A stretch of DNA of 64,000 nucleotides from Candidatus Gastranaerophilales bacterium (GCA_944326465.1 CALVEB010000010.1:1-64000), one strand, 5' to 3'. Numbered from the stretch's first letter, positions 51,006 to 61,002 are shown. Made by a program: numbers and translations. The notes: a model not told the origin generated them from the sequence alone.

Positions 51006-51785
51006 ATGGTGAATTTTAAAAAGAAAGTAATCTTATTTATTTTTATATTTATGTGCTGTTATCTATACACGAGGGCGGACGAGATAAGGCTTCCGCGTAT
51101 AGAAGGCAAAGAGTCATATATACTGGTCGCACCCCCAATCACTAATAAAGACGTAGAGAAACCTACCGAGGAGCAGCTGACTTATTTTGATGATTATATG
51201 AGGGATTTACAAAAGACTATTAAGTCAAACTGGCATCCGCCTATAGATAGCACAAGCAACCGTGTAACATTGTTGTTTTCGATAGATAAAGAAGGAAATA
51301 TTCATTCAATTCAACTCAAGAAATCATCAGGGTTACCAGCAACAGATATATCTGCAATAAGGGCAGTATCAGAGCTCAAAAAATTCCGTCCGCTTCCAAA
51401 AGAATATGATGTGAATGAGATAACTATTGAATTTAATTTTGATTTTAATGTTTATGGAATGCCTGTTGATTTATGTAATTATGGTAAAATAAACAAGTAT
51501 TTATACGCAGCAAATAAGAAAAATTTTATCAAAGAGGAAAATTATATTTATTTTAATGCTGTTGAATTTATTCCGCATATTCCGATGGCAAAACTCATGG
51601 AATGCAAGATAGATTGCGCTCAAAAGTTAATAGGAGTTAAAAAATCAGACTTAGAATCAACGTTTTCAGGAGTGCGCAAACTTGATAGTGCGCCAGATGT
51701 TAAGTCTGCTGACACTGCCCGATTGGTCCCTGTCAGCAAGAAAAAGTATTACAAACAAATCTACAATTATGCCTGTAAGCCTTAG
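51006..51785 (+). CDS. Exported TonB C-terminal domain protein
   Basis: 259 residues with a signal or anchor segment (VILFIFIFMCCYLYTRA). SNWHPPIDSTSNRVTLLFSI, DKEGNIHSIQLKKSSGLPAT and AVSELKKFRPLP are the TonB C-terminal pattern, with the family's Gly and Pro turns. No long Pro-rich spacer is present, so it is a short TonB-like protein. The C-terminal 100 residues are unassigned. Confidence 0.75.
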   Translation: MVNFKKKVILFIFIFMCCYLYTRADEIRLPRIEGKESYILVAPPITNKDVEKPTEEQLTYFDDYMRDLQKTIKSNWHPPIDSTSNRVTLLFSIDKEGNIHSIQLKKSSGLPATDISAIRAVSELKKFRPLPKEYDVNEITIEFNFDFNVYGMPVDLCNYGKINKYLYAANKKNFIKEENYIYFNAVEFIPHIPMAKLMECKIDCAQKLIGVKKSDLESTFSGVRKLDSAPDVKSADTARLVPVSKKKYYKQIYNYACKP

Positions 51786-51842
51786 TGGGAAAGGCGTTTA
51801 ATCTAACAATCATAAAATCAATTTCTAATTTATGTATAAATT

Positions 51843-51871
51843 AAAAAGACGCTTTTATAAAGCGTCTTTTT
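51843..51871. terminator. Bidirectional terminator
   Basis: AAAAAGACGCTTT and AAAGCGTCTTTTT pair with loop TATA. It serves the minus-strand tRNA-Glu and probably the + strand TonB-like gene. Confidence 0.85.
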
Positions 51872-51873
51872 AA

Positions 51874-51949
51874 TGGTACTCCCAGGGGAATTCGAATCCC
51901 CGTCTACACCGTGAAAGGGTGTTGTCCTAGGCCTCTAGACGATGGGAGC
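51874..51949 (-). tRNA. tRNA-Glu (anticodon UUC)
   Basis: Cloverleaf on the minus strand: acceptor GCTCCCA/TGGGAGT (G-U first pair), D arm TCTAGAGGCCTAGGA, anticodon stem ACACC/GGTGT with loop CTTTCAC (anticodon TTC) and T loop TTCGAAT. The discriminator A is followed by an encoded CCA. Confidence 0.96.
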
Positions 51950-52043
51950 ATGTATATTTCTTTCACAAGTCTTATCTTATTATAACCAAAATTAAATGTC
52001 AACCATTTTGTTTTATTTTTTGCAAAAGAAATACAATAATGCT

Positions 52044-52784
52044 TTAGTACCTTATTTTTCTCGGATAATCATCAGGAATTTTCCAGCCGTTTTTGGCAAT
52101 TATTGCAGTACAGTAGCCCCCGCTTGCACTTGATATACTACAACCTCTGTCCTGATCATTATATAAACTTTTAACCTCACCATCCCAACGATGCAGTGTC
52201 GGCTCTAATCCTTTTCCCATTAAGTACTTCCATGTCCAATCAGTATTTGATGACATTGAGATATTAACAGGATAAAATTCAAATGCAAAAGAACAAATGC
52301 CCAGACGCTCTTTTTTTTCTGCAAAGGTAATGCAATTTTCAGCTTTATACGGGAAAAACTCCCAATCGCGTATTTGATGATATACATATGCAAAAGCACT
52401 GCCATCCGGGAAAAAATATAAAAATCTCTTATTCCCTTCAAAATCAATTACTTCCTTTTTAGAAATGCCCTTCAGATATGGAGCAATGTATTTTTGGAAG
52501 GCAGCATCTGTTGCATCTGATTGATTTATTAAATTATCTTCATCATCATATTCGTCTGTCACCCAGTAATCCCATGTTTCCGGCGCTCCGTTGTCAACTT
52601 TTGACATTTGTATTGCCTGATTCATCATTGAATAGAATTTCGCAAGCCTTGCTTCGGTCATTTTTTCTGTGTATTGCTGTAATATTCCAGGAATTGTTAA
52701 TGCAGCGACTACTCCTATAATTGCAATGGTAATAAGAACCTCTGCAAGTGTAAACGCAAATTTTAAATTTTTAATATATTTCAT
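52044..52784 (-). CDS. Prepilin-type N-terminal cleavage/methylation protein
   Basis: 246 residues from MKYIKNLKFAFTLAEVLITI, a type IV prepilin/pseudopilin motif (cleavage before F, Glu at +5), with a hydrophobic helix. The body belongs to another subfamily than copies 1 and 2: it has no YWSSEE module and ends KNGWKIPDDYPRKIRY. GGAGGT lies 7 bp before the ATG. It is divergent from an XRE regulator. Confidence 0.85.
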   Translation of the reverse strand: MKYIKNLKFAFTLAEVLITIAIIGVVAALTIPGILQQYTEKMTEARLAKFYSMMNQAIQMSKVDNGAPETWDYWVTDEYDDEDNLINQSDATDAAFQKYIAPYLKGISKKEVIDFEGNKRFLYFFPDGSAFAYVYHQIRDWEFFPYKAENCITFAEKKERLGICSFAFEFYPVNISMSSNTDWTWKYLMGKGLEPTLHRWDGEVKSLYNDQDRGCSISSASGGYCTAIIAKNGWKIPDDYPRKIRY

Positions 52785-52817
52785 AAATTTTACCTCCAAT
52801 AATTATTATACCTAAAA

Positions 52818-52834
52818 ATGGATTTAAAATCCAT
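52818..52834. promoter_or_regulatory. Palindrome between prepilin and XRE genes
   Basis: ATGGATT TAA AATCCAT, a perfect 7-bp inverted repeat with a 3-bp centre, lies between the divergent start codons at 52784 and 52867. It is a likely operator of the XRE protein. Confidence 0.5.
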
Positions 52835-52866
52835 TCATGTAACAAAATATATTAGATTATATTTAA

Positions 52867-53079
52867 ATGAATGAAAAAATTATTGATACCTTTAAGAAAA
52901 ATCTGACCGGTTTACGCAAGCGTTACGGCTGTACAAGTAAACAGCTTTCTGAACTAATCGGCTGCGATTCTTCATATATCAGCAAGGTAGAAAAAGGACG
53001 ACTTGTCCCGTCACTTGATAAGCTTATTGCAATTGCTAATTTTTTTGAGATAGATTTTGTTGATTTATTTAAAGATTAA
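52867..53079 (+). CDS. XRE-family helix-turn-helix regulator
   Basis: 70 residues: LTGLRKRYGCTSKQLSELIG, then CDSSYISKVEKGRLVPSLDK as the recognition helix and IAIANFFEIDFVDLF. Compact Cro/CI fold with no ligand domain. Divergent from the prepilin gene, 82 bp between the starts. Upstream of clpC on the same strand. Confidence 0.88.
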   Translation: MNEKIIDTFKKNLTGLRKRYGCTSKQLSELIGCDSSYISKVEKGRLVPSLDKLIAIANFFEIDFVDLFKD

Positions 53080-53097
53080 TTTAATCCCTTAAACGCC

Positions 53098-53125
53098 TTG
53101 AAAGTTTTTGTTTTTTGTGTATAAT
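53098..53125 (+). promoter_or_regulatory. Promoter of clpC
   Basis: TTGAAA (53098-53103) and TATAAT (53120-53125) with 16 bp between, about 38 bp before the ATG. A second TATAAT follows at about 53130. Confidence 0.6.
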
Positions 53126-53162
53126 ATGTATATAATAAGAAGTAGAGTACAGGAGTCATTTA

Positions 53163-55691
53163 ATGTTTGAACGTTTTACGGAAAAGGCTATAAAAGTAAT
53201 AATGCTCGCACAGGAAGAGGCACGCCGATTAGGTCATAACTTTGTCGGCACAGAACAGGTTCTTCTCGGGCTTATAGGTGAAGGCACCGGAGTTGCCGCT
53301 AAAACCCTTAAATCCATGGGGGTAACCTTAAAGGATGCCAGAGCAGAAGTTGAAAAAATAATAGGCCGCGGTTCAGGTTTTGTTGCTGTAGAAATCCCGT
53401 TCACCCCGCGCGCCAAAAGAGTTCTTGAACTTTCATGGGATGAAGCAAGACAATTAGGACACAACTATATTGGCACAGAACACTTACTTCTCGGTCTTAT
53501 CAGAGAAGGTGAAGGCGTTGCTGCCCGCGTTTTAGAAAATCTCGGGGTTGATTTAAATAAAATCAGAAGCAATGTTGTTAAAATGCTCGGAGAATCAAAA
53601 CCTCAAACTGTTTCATCAGGCTCTTCAAGTTCTTCCTCTAGTTCCTCAGGCGGAAAAACAAAGACTCCTAGTCTGGATGAATTTGGCCGTGACCTCACAC
53701 TGGCGGCTCAGGAACTCCGTCTTGACCCTGTTGTCGGCCGAGAAAAGGAAATTGAACGTGTAATTCAAATTCTTGCACGACGCACAAAAAACAATCCTGT
53801 TTTAATCGGTGAACCCGGTGTTGGTAAGACAGCCGTTGCCGAAGGGTTAGCTATAAGAATTGTTAATGCGGAAGTTCCTGATATTCTGGATGGTAAAAAA
53901 GTTATTCAGCTTGATATGGGGCTGCTTGTTGCAGGAACAAAATACCGCGGTGAGTTTGAAGAACGTCTTAAAAAAATCATGGACGAAATTCGTCAGGCCG
54001 GAAATATTATTCTTGTAATCGATGAAATGCATACACTTATCGGTGCTGGTGCAGCTGAAGGCGCAATTGACGCAGCTAATATATTAAAACCGGCACTTTC
54101 AAGAGGTGAAATTCAGGTTATCGGTGCAACAACTCTTGACGAGTACAGAAAATATGTTGAAAAGGATTCTGCTTTGGAACGCCGTTTCCAATCTGTAATT
54201 ATTGAAGAGCCGTCTGTCGATGAATCTATTGAGATTATCAAAGGGCTGCGTTCTAAATATGAAGAACATCACGGATTAAATATCTCTGATGAGGCGATTG
54301 TCGCTGCAGTTCAGTTATCAAGTAAATATATTACTGACAGATTTTTGCCGGACAAAGCAATTGATGTAATTGATGAAGCATCATCTAAAGTTCGTCTGAA
54401 AGTTTCTACTCTTTCTCCTGAAGGCAAAGAATTAGAAAAAGAATTGCGCGCTTTAATAAAAGAAAAAGAAGATGCAATTCGTAATCAGGAATTTGAAAAA
54501 GCATCTCAATTGCGTGACGAAGAAGCCGAAATGAAAGACCGTATACGCGAAATGTCTCTTCGTTATAAAGAAGAACACGAAGCGAACAAACCGACTGTTA
54601 CAGCGGAAAATGTGGCTGAAGTTATCGCGACAATGACCGGTGTTCCTGTTACTAAATTGACAGAAGGAGAAAGCGAAAGACTGCTTAATCTTGAAAAAAC
54701 TTTACACGAACGTGTAATCGGACAAAACGATGCAGTTGTGGCTATTTCAAAAGCTATAAGACGCGCAAGAGTAGGTTTGAAATCGCCAAACAGACCTATC
54801 GGAAGCTTTATCTTCTGCGGACCTACCGGTGTTGGTAAAACTGAATTGGCAAAAGCACTTGCAGAAGCTGTATTCGGCTCTGAAGATAATATGATAAGAG
54901 TTGATATGTCAGAATTTATGGAAAAACATTCAACTGCAAAACTTATCGGTTCTCCTCCGGGGTATGTCGGCTATGATGACGGCGGACATTTGACAGAACT
55001 CGTACGTAAAAAACCTTATTCAGTAATTCTCTTTGATGAAATTGAAAAGGCTCATCCGGACGTGTTCAATATAATGCTGCAGATCCTTGATGACGGACGT
55101 TTAACCGACTCTAAAGGACGTCATATTAACTTTAAAAACACAATCATCATTATGACCTCTAACGTTGGGGCAAGCATGATTACAACAACATCACGTCTTG
55201 GCTTCTCAACATCAAGTGATGAAAGCAAGGATAAATACGAAAAACTTAAGGAAACCGTTACAGAAGAAATGAAAAAAGCATTCAGACCGGAATTCCTGAA
55301 CCGTATTGATGAAACAATCGTATTCTCTCATTTGAACAAAGAAGAAATCAGACAAATTGTTGACTTGATGTTAAAAGATTTGTTCAAACGTCTTGCGGAA
55401 CGTGAATTGTCAATAGAGGTAACAGATGAGGTTAAAGATCATCTTGCAGAGGCAGGATATTCAGAAGCCTATGGTGCAAGACCGCTGAGAAGATTAATTC
55501 AACGCAAGATAGAAGATATGCTTGCAGAAGAAATTCTTTCCGGTAAGTACACTGCAGGCGATACTATCCGATTGACACTTGTTGACGGCAAGATTACCTG
55601 TGAAAAGGCCGGTAAAACAAGACGTTCAAGAACTAAAACAGAAAACGAACCGGTAGAAAATCCGCCGGAAGAGCAAGAAGTTACGCAATAA
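53163..55691 (+). CDS. clpC: ATP-dependent Clp protease ATP-binding subunit ClpC
   Basis: 842 residues. Two N-terminal Clp repeats ([40 protein letters not shown]), a Ser-rich linker, AAA-1 with [13 protein letters not shown], a coiled middle with the UVR-like motif, and AAA-2 with [17 protein letters not shown] and the arginine finger region. The last 30 residues are charged. It unfolds proteins for ClpP. The gene stands alone and lacks the Firmicutes ctsR operon, as in cyanobacteria. Confidence 0.95.
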   Translation: MFERFTEKAIKVIMLAQEEARRLGHNFVGTEQVLLGLIGEGTGVAAKTLKSMGVTLKDARAEVEKIIGRGSGFVAVEIPFTPRAKRVLELSWDEARQLGHNYIGTEHLLLGLIREGEGVAARVLENLGVDLNKIRSNVVKMLGESKPQTVSSGSSSSSSSSSGGKTKTPSLDEFGRDLTLAAQELRLDPVVGREKEIERVIQILARRTKNNPVLIGEPGVGKTAVAEGLAIRIVNAEVPDILDGKKVIQLDMGLLVAGTKYRGEFEERLKKIMDEIRQAGNIILVIDEMHTLIGAGAAEGAIDAANILKPALSRGEIQVIGATTLDEYRKYVEKDSALERRFQSVIIEEPSVDESIEIIKGLRSKYEEHHGLNISDEAIVAAVQLSSKYITDRFLPDKAIDVIDEASSKVRLKVSTLSPEGKELEKELRALIKEKEDAIRNQEFEKASQLRDEEAEMKDRIREMSLRYKEEHEANKPTVTAENVAEVIATMTGVPVTKLTEGESERLLNLEKTLHERVIGQNDAVVAISKAIRRARVGLKSPNRPIGSFIFCGPTGVGKTELAKALAEAVFGSEDNMIRVDMSEFMEKHSTAKLIGSPPGYVGYDDGGHLTELVRKKPYSVILFDEIEKAHPDVFNIMLQILDDGRLTDSKGRHINFKNTIIIMTSNVGASMITTTSRLGFSTSSDESKDKYEKLKETVTEEMKKAFRPEFLNRIDETIVFSHLNKEEIRQIVDLMLKDLFKRLAERELSIEVTDEVKDHLAEAGYSEAYGARPLRRLIQRKIEDMLAEEILSGKYTAGDTIRLTLVDGKITCEKAGKTRRSRTKTENEPVENPPEEQEVTQ

Positions 55692-55699
55692 ATATTAAA

Positions 55700-55727
55700 G
55701 CGGCAGGTTTTATAAAACCTGCCGCTT
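55700..55727. terminator. Bidirectional terminator after clpC
   Basis: AAGCGGCAGGTTTT and AAAACCTGCCGCTT form a 14-bp stem followed by ATTTTAT. It separates clpC from the convergent small gene. Confidence 0.85.
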
Positions 55728-55730
55728 ATT

Positions 55731-56000
55731 TTATGCCTGTAAATCAATCATATTGTCTGTCGTCAAAGCTTTGTTCCATGCTTCATCAAAAGTTTTCTTG
55801 TCAATTTTTCTTACGTGATAAATAATGTTGTCATCAGTGTAGACTCTTACAACATTTTTTCTAAATTGTGTAGTTCTGATGATTTTTTCAGGATTTAGAG
55901 TGTAATCTTTGTTTCTGTTTTTGTTTGCAAAATTCCAGCGCGAAATGTCGCCGTGAACATGCAGTACGCCGGTAAAATTTGGTTGGATGCCATTAATCAT
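55731..56000 (-). CDS. Small hypothetical protein
   Basis: 89 residues from MINGIQPNFTGVLHVHGDIS, with AAGGAG 7 bp upstream; a longer frame adds 16 unrelated residues. The INGIQPNFTG start resembles small lineage-specific proteins whose first residues are IxxxNPxFxG. The rest is basic and soluble. No family recognised. Confidence 0.65.
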   Translation of the reverse strand: MINGIQPNFTGVLHVHGDISRWNFANKNRNKDYTLNPEKIIRTTQFRKNVVRVYTDDNIIYHVRKIDKKTFDEAWNKALTTDNMIDLQA

Positions 56001-56083
56001 AATCTTTCTCCTTAGTTTTAAGACAGCACAATGTTTATAATTATACAATACTACAAAAATTTAAAAATTGCAGTTTTAGAATA

Positions 56084-56674
56084 TTAATCAATAATTGTTA
56101 CGCCTGTTGTAGCGCCTCGACGTGTGTTATGGCGCCGCCAGCCGTGATTTGTCCTGATATCACGGTATCTGCCGGCATTATTAAGCCGCATTGCGTTTCT
56201 TTCAGCTTCAAAATAATCCATATATGCAGGATCCATTTGCGGTGTTATACCGGTTGGCACTCCACCCATCATATAATTCCCGAATGAATGCAGCATGCTT
56301 TTCCAACCGCTGCCTGATACTATTGGCGGCGTGTAATAGTTATCATAGCCGGAATACCCGTATGAATAAACAGGAGCCTGAGCCGCTATTTTAGAGCTTG
56401 CTTTTTTTAAAGTTGCAACTCTTTTTTGCAAGTCGCCTGATTGCGCGGCACCGAACATTTCTTCTTCAAGTCTTGTAACCCGTTCTTCCGGTGTATCTGT
56501 ATCAAAAGTCCGGCTAAAAATTTTATTTTCAAGCCGCGATATGTTACGATTCTGGTTTGCAAAACTGCAATATTGCCCGGGATATTCAGGAGTATAAGTT
56601 GTTACATAACGCGTTTTTGCAAATCCGTGCTGAACATTAAGCAATAAAACTAAAATCAGTATAAATCTAATCAT
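56084..56674 (-). CDS. Secreted hypothetical protein
   Basis: 196 residues with a signal peptide (FILILVLLLNVQHGFA). ISRLENKIFSRTFDTDTPEE and RVTRLEEEMFGAAQSGDLQK form a repeated RLE-type segment, as in some small surface proteins where the motif links to coiled coils. The rest is Gly/Tyr-rich and ends in an Arg-rich stretch. Function unknown. Confidence 0.68.
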   Translation of the reverse strand: MIRFILILVLLLNVQHGFAKTRYVTTYTPEYPGQYCSFANQNRNISRLENKIFSRTFDTDTPEERVTRLEEEMFGAAQSGDLQKRVATLKKASSKIAAQAPVYSYGYSGYDNYYTPPIVSGSGWKSMLHSFGNYMMGGVPTGITPQMDPAYMDYFEAERNAMRLNNAGRYRDIRTNHGWRRHNTRRGATTGVTIID

Positions 56675-56767
56675 ATAAAGCTCCTCACTCTATCTGAAAA
56701 TTTATATCATTTATAAAAATAATACATTACCGCACCGGCTTATACGGGAAGACGAATTATCAATAAA

Positions 56768-56790
56768 AAAGAGGTTGCTAAGAACCTCTT
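56768..56790 (-). terminator. Terminator after the Met-rich gene
   Basis: AAGAGGTT and AACCTCTT pair with loop GCTAAG, followed on the minus strand by TTTTTTATTG. It ends the minus-strand gene at 56825. Confidence 0.75.
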
Positions 56791-56824
56791 ACACACTATA
56801 TTCACACTGATTATTTTATACTGA

Positions 56825-57688
56825 TTAATGTGATGCTGCATCACCGGTTTGTATACCTTCTGCATGAACATCTTTATTTAAACTTGTTTTAGGTCCTGCG
56901 CCTAATGCTGCCAATCCTGCAAGTACTGCACCTGCTGCAGCGACAAGCAATGGCTTGCTCTTTCCGAGGAATTTGAAATATTTACTGAAACTCAACAGAT
57001 ACGCACCTGTTCCGCCTAATACCGCACCACCTGCTGCGCGGCCTAAAATCTTTTTGGTTTGATCGCCACGGCCGACCGGTTGACCTGTAATATCTGCAAT
57101 GTTTTCTTCTGCTGTTTTATTATCTGCCAATCCCAATGTTACTGCCTGAATAAAACCTTGCGTAAATGCATCTTTTCCGTTTGCACGGATGTCATCTACA
57201 AGATCTGTATGGAATTGCTGTTCATACATACTTCTTGCGCGGTTCAATACATCGGCATCTGTTCCGTCCGGATAAGCTGCTTTTACTGCTGCTACATAAT
57301 GTGACAATGCCGGAAGAATCTGTTCCTGCTCATCTTTATGGATTTTTTCGTTCAAGACTCTTGCTGCTTCTGCTATACCTTCCATCGGAGAATTTAGACG
57401 CAAGTCAGCACTTCTTGATTTTTCCTGATATCTTACCCGACGATCAATTGAATAATCCTGCCATTTATCCATCTGCTGCATCCATTGCTCATTATTCATT
57501 CCCGTAAAAGAAGGAAACATTGAATACATTCCCATACCGCTAAATAAACTGCCGTTCATGCTCATAGGATTTGTCATGTACATATCTTCAAACATATCAT
57601 TCATCGCAATCTGGTTTGAATACATATTCATCATCCACGGATTCATACCACCGTATGCACCGATTGCGCCAATGTTTTCACCTGACAT
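56825..57688 (-). CDS. Hypothetical protein with Met/Asn-rich N terminus
   Basis: 287 residues. The first 80 are rich in Met, Asn and Gly (for example MNPWMMNMYSNQIAMND). A helical middle with KSRSADLRLNSPMEGIAEAA and a C-terminal part with two glycine-rich hydrophobic segments (GRAAGGAVLGGTGAYLLS and VAAAGAVLAGLAALGAGP). No family recognised. The tail suggests membrane insertion. Confidence 0.65.
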   Translation of the reverse strand: MSGENIGAIGAYGGMNPWMMNMYSNQIAMNDMFEDMYMTNPMSMNGSLFSGMGMYSMFPSFTGMNNEQWMQQMDKWQDYSIDRRVRYQEKSRSADLRLNSPMEGIAEAARVLNEKIHKDEQEQILPALSHYVAAVKAAYPDGTDADVLNRARSMYEQQFHTDLVDDIRANGKDAFTQGFIQAVTLGLADNKTAEENIADITGQPVGRGDQTKKILGRAAGGAVLGGTGAYLLSFSKYFKFLGKSKPLLVAAAGAVLAGLAALGAGPKTSLNKDVHAEGIQTGDAASH

Positions 57689-57845
57689 AACCTAACCTCC
57701 AATAAATTGAGTTTAACCTACCTTACTTATATAAACAAATTCCGTCCTGCTAAATTGCGCTTAATAGATTTTTTGTAAAGTTTTCGTAACATTCACCGTA
57801 AAACAACTGTCCTGACAGCGCATAACTTGATGTTTTTTAACATAT

Positions 57846-57874
57846 TTGCCAGTTATACGGGTTGCCGCTATTAT
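57846..57874 (+). promoter_or_regulatory. Promoter of the TPR-permease operon
   Basis: TTGCCA (57846-57851) and TATTAT (57869-57874) with 17 bp between, 22 bp before the TTG start with AAGAGG. Confidence 0.5.
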
Positions 57875-57896
57875 ATTATAAGAAGAGGTTAAAAAG

Positions 57897-59003
57897 TTGA
57901 AGAAATTTCTTTCATTTTTAGCATTTATAATAGTTTGCGCACTTATTGCAGGACTTGTGTATTTGTTCCCGAACTTTTTCGAACGGCAGATACACAAAAT
58001 TCAGGGCATGTATTACGTGCACAAGGGAGATGTTTCATATCGCAAAATGAAACTCCAAAAAGCTATAGACTATTACAACAAGGGGCTGCAGCTTTATCCG
58101 GAGCATTATAGTGCATGGTGTAACTTAGGTAATCTGTACGTAGTTTTTGAGGATTATTATTCTGCGGTTGATGCGTATGAACAGGCTATTGAACACAATC
58201 CTAAATTTGTCAAAGCCAGAATGAATTACGGAATAGTTTCAGCTGAAAAGTTAGGTGATTTTGACGGCGCAATTCAACAATATAACGCAATCCTTACAAC
58301 AAAACGCCACCTGCTATCAATACCTTTTATTTATAACAACAGAAGAAGTACAAAAATAAATAAGGGCCGCGCTTATTACAATATGGGTATTGCTTACAAG
58401 CAAAAATCACTTTATCTGGCCGAAGATGACTGGGGGCTGAAGCATAAATATTTAACAGATGCGCTTAATGCATACAAAAATGCTGTTAAAATTCTCAAAA
58501 AAGACTATGATGCAAGATACAACCTTGCGCTTACCTATCACCTGCTGGGGGATTACCACAATGCTGGTTTGACCTATTGTAAAGCAATCCAGCTTTCTCC
58601 GATGAGTTATGAAGCGCATTACAATCTCGCCGTTCTTTTAAGGCATTTAAAATACTACAAAGAAGCGCTTGATGAAATGGAAAAAGCAACCTCTCTAATT
58701 ACAGACAGTCAGGGAGCAACCAACCGTCAGCGATATATTTTTGATGTTATGAATGATGTTACGCGGGAATATATGCAGCAAAAAGGTTCTCAATACTTTG
58801 TTGAAGCGCTTGATAAAGCCGAACTTCTGGATAAAAATCTTACTTACGTTGACGGCCGGCTGGTTTCTGCTGATGAACTTGATAAAACTATGCTAAAGAA
58901 CTTGAAAACCTGCGGTTCTAAACAAATATTCTTAGAAGATATTGATGAAGATTATGTAGAAGCACAGGACAGAGGAAGAGTATTCCTGCCGCCTATGGAG
59001 TAA
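57897..59003 (+). CDS. Membrane-anchored TPR protein
   Basis: 368 residues. An N-terminal anchor (FLAFIIVCALIAGLVYLFP) is followed by TPR units such as AIDYYNKGLQLYPEHYSAWC, SAVDAYEQAIEHNPKFVKAR and DYHNAGLTYCKAIQLSPMSY. TTG start at 57897 with AAGAGG 8 bp before. It precedes two sugar-type ABC permease genes by 5 bp, so it may belong to their operon, an unusual pairing. Confidence 0.82.
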   Translation: MKKFLSFLAFIIVCALIAGLVYLFPNFFERQIHKIQGMYYVHKGDVSYRKMKLQKAIDYYNKGLQLYPEHYSAWCNLGNLYVVFEDYYSAVDAYEQAIEHNPKFVKARMNYGIVSAEKLGDFDGAIQQYNAILTTKRHLLSIPFIYNNRRSTKINKGRAYYNMGIAYKQKSLYLAEDDWGLKHKYLTDALNAYKNAVKILKKDYDARYNLALTYHLLGDYHNAGLTYCKAIQLSPMSYEAHYNLAVLLRHLKYYKEALDEMEKATSLITDSQGATNRQRYIFDVMNDVTREYMQQKGSQYFVEALDKAELLDKNLTYVDGRLVSADELDKTMLKNLKTCGSKQIFLEDIDEDYVEAQDRGRVFLPPME

Positions 59004-59008
59004 AATAA

Positions 59009-59881
59009 ATGTTTAAATATTACGGGAAATACGCACCATATCTTTTTTTACTGCCCGCGGGAATAGTCTTACTCGTATTCTTTTTCATCCCGTTTTTTCA
59101 AACATTCATCCTGAGTTTTCTGGATTATTCAAACAATATTTATTCACCTGTTGCATGCGGATTACAAAATTATATAAACCTTTTTCATAATCCTGTTTTT
59201 TACAAAGTTTTAATAAATACTTTTTTGTATCTAATTCTTGCAGTGCCGGTTCTTGCTGTAGTACCGCTGTTTCTTGCAATATTAATTAACCAGAAAATTA
59301 GAGGAATAACTTTATACAAAATCCTCATTTATTTACCGGTAATTGTATCTATTGTTGTTGCAGCCATAGCGTTTAAGTGGCTTTATGCAGATCAGGGAAT
59401 TTTGAATTACCTTGTCACATCTTTAGGGGGTGAAAAAATCGGCTGGCTTACGGATACAAGATGGGCGCTCCTTTCAGTTGTAATCGTCACGATCTGGAAA
59501 GGTATCGGATATTATATGATAATTTATCTTGCGGCATTAATGAGTGTACCTAAAGAGCTTTATGAAGCCTGCGACATTGACGGGGCAAACTTTTTGACAA
59601 AACATCTGACCGTCACAATTCCGCATATAATGCCGACAATTGCGCTGGTCACAACAATCAGCGCGATTTCAGCGATGAAAGTTTTTGCAGAAATTTATGT
59701 TATGACCAAAGGCGGTCCGCTAAATTCAAGTAAAACTATAGTTTATTATATTTATGAAAAAGCATTTGAAAATCTTGATTTAGGATTAGCATCAGCCATG
59801 GCGGTTGTTTTACTTGTTATTGTTATGGCGTTTTCTCTTGTTAATATATTTTGTTTTGAAAAGAACAGGTATCAGATATGA
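59009..59881 (+). CDS. Sugar ABC transporter permease (MalF/UgpA type)
   Basis: 290 residues with six membrane segments. The EAA loop reads ELYEACDIDGANFLTKHLTV. It forms a heterodimeric channel with the product of the next gene, overlapping by 4 bp (ATGA). Family members import oligosaccharides or glycerol-3-phosphate. No binding protein or ATPase gene is nearby, so those parts must come from elsewhere. Confidence 0.9.
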   Translation: MFKYYGKYAPYLFLLPAGIVLLVFFFIPFFQTFILSFLDYSNNIYSPVACGLQNYINLFHNPVFYKVLINTFLYLILAVPVLAVVPLFLAILINQKIRGITLYKILIYLPVIVSIVVAAIAFKWLYADQGILNYLVTSLGGEKIGWLTDTRWALLSVVIVTIWKGIGYYMIIYLAALMSVPKELYEACDIDGANFLTKHLTVTIPHIMPTIALVTTISAISAMKVFAEIYVMTKGGPLNSSKTIVYYIYEKAFENLDLGLASAMAVVLLVIVMAFSLVNIFCFEKNRYQI

Positions 59882-60732
59882 AGTTAGACAGTATAAAAAA
59901 ACATATATCAGGATTTTGGATTCACTCTGTATTGATTTTTGTATCACTACTATCAATATTTCCTTTTATCTGGCTGATTTCAACATCCTTAAAGGGAAAT
60001 GCCGAGAATATTTTTGCCTACCCGCCGAATATTATTCCGCAGGATTTTACCTGGGCTAACTATTCCGGAGTCTGGGATAAAGTTGATTTTATCGGGTATT
60101 TTGTAAACAGTATGATAGTTGCCGGCGGAACAGTTTTATTAAATCTTATCCTGTCATCACTTGCAGGGTATCCGCTTGCAAGAATGGAATTCAGGGGGAA
60201 AAAGATAACTTTTTTTGCGATACTCGCTACAATAATGATACCGTTTCAGGCAATAATGCTGCCGGTTTATTTGATAACAATAAAATTACATCTGGTTGAC
60301 AGCGTGAATAATTTTGCCGGATTTGTGGGGCTTATAATGCCATTTGCGGTAAGCGCTTTTGGGATATTTCTGATGCGGCAGGCGTTTTTAGGAATACCTA
60401 AAGAAATGGAAGAAGCCGCAATAATTGACGGCTGTAATGTGTTTCAAGTGTTTTTAAAAGTCCTTTTGCCCATGGTGAAGCCGTCGCTTGCCGTACTTGC
60501 AATATTTACATTTATTGGCTCGTGGGGGGAATTTTTATGGCCGAGTATTGTTCTGACCAAAGAGGCGATGTACACACTGCCTGTCGGGGTTAATAATTTG
60601 CAGGGAATGTTCAGTTCAAACTGGCGTTTTATCGCGGCCGGTTCTATACTTTCAACAATCCCGATTATAATATTCTTTCTTGCAATGCAGAGATATTTCA
60701 TCTCCGGTGAAAATGAAGGCGCCGTTAAGTAA
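59878..60732 (+). CDS. Sugar ABC transporter permease (MalG/UgpE type)
   Basis: 284 residues, six membrane segments. EMEEAAIIDGCNVFQVFLKV is the EAA loop and PLARMEFRGKKITFF a family motif in the N-terminal half. Partner of the preceding permease. Its 3' end overlaps the convergent XRE gene by 8 bp. Confidence 0.9.
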   Translation: MKLDSIKKHISGFWIHSVLIFVSLLSIFPFIWLISTSLKGNAENIFAYPPNIIPQDFTWANYSGVWDKVDFIGYFVNSMIVAGGTVLLNLILSSLAGYPLARMEFRGKKITFFAILATIMIPFQAIMLPVYLITIKLHLVDSVNNFAGFVGLIMPFAVSAFGIFLMRQAFLGIPKEMEEAAIIDGCNVFQVFLKVLLPMVKPSLAVLAIFTFIGSWGEFLWPSIVLTKEAMYTLPVGVNNLQGMFSSNWRFIAAGSILSTIPIIIFFLAMQRYFISGENEGAVK

Positions 60733-60931
60733 ATATTTTCAGGTCAACATTAAATAATTCCGACATTTTTACAACCATAAAAAATTTAGGATGCTGCAAA
60801 CCGTTTTCTATAAGACTGATGGTTCTTGTTGAGACTCCGAGTTTTTCTGCTAAATCTTCTTGCGACCAGTCGTTACGAATGCGTTCGATTTTTATTGTTT
60901 TGCCTAATTTTTTTAATTTTTCATTGAACAT
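60725..60931 (-). CDS. XRE-family helix-turn-helix regulator
   Basis: 68 residues: LGKTIKIERIRNDWSQEDLA, EKLGVSTRTISLIENGLQHP (recognition helix) and VVKMSELFNVDLKIF. Divergent from the third long prepilin-like gene with 106 bp between starts. The arrangement repeats that at 43590/43908 and 52784/52867. Confidence 0.88.
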   Translation of the reverse strand: MFNEKLKKLGKTIKIERIRNDWSQEDLAEKLGVSTRTISLIENGLQHPKFFMVVKMSELFNVDLKIFT

Positions 60932-60986
60932 AACATCATATTAAATGCTTGACTTTTATTATACAATGTACTAAATTTATAATTAC

Positions 60987-61002
60987 ATGATATTTTTATC
61001 AT
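60987..61002. promoter_or_regulatory. Palindrome before prepilin copy 3
   Basis: ATGATA..TATCAT, 6-bp arms 4 bp apart, lies between the divergent XRE and prepilin genes. A TTGACT with TATACA just upstream could be the promoter. Operator role is inferred. Confidence 0.4.
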
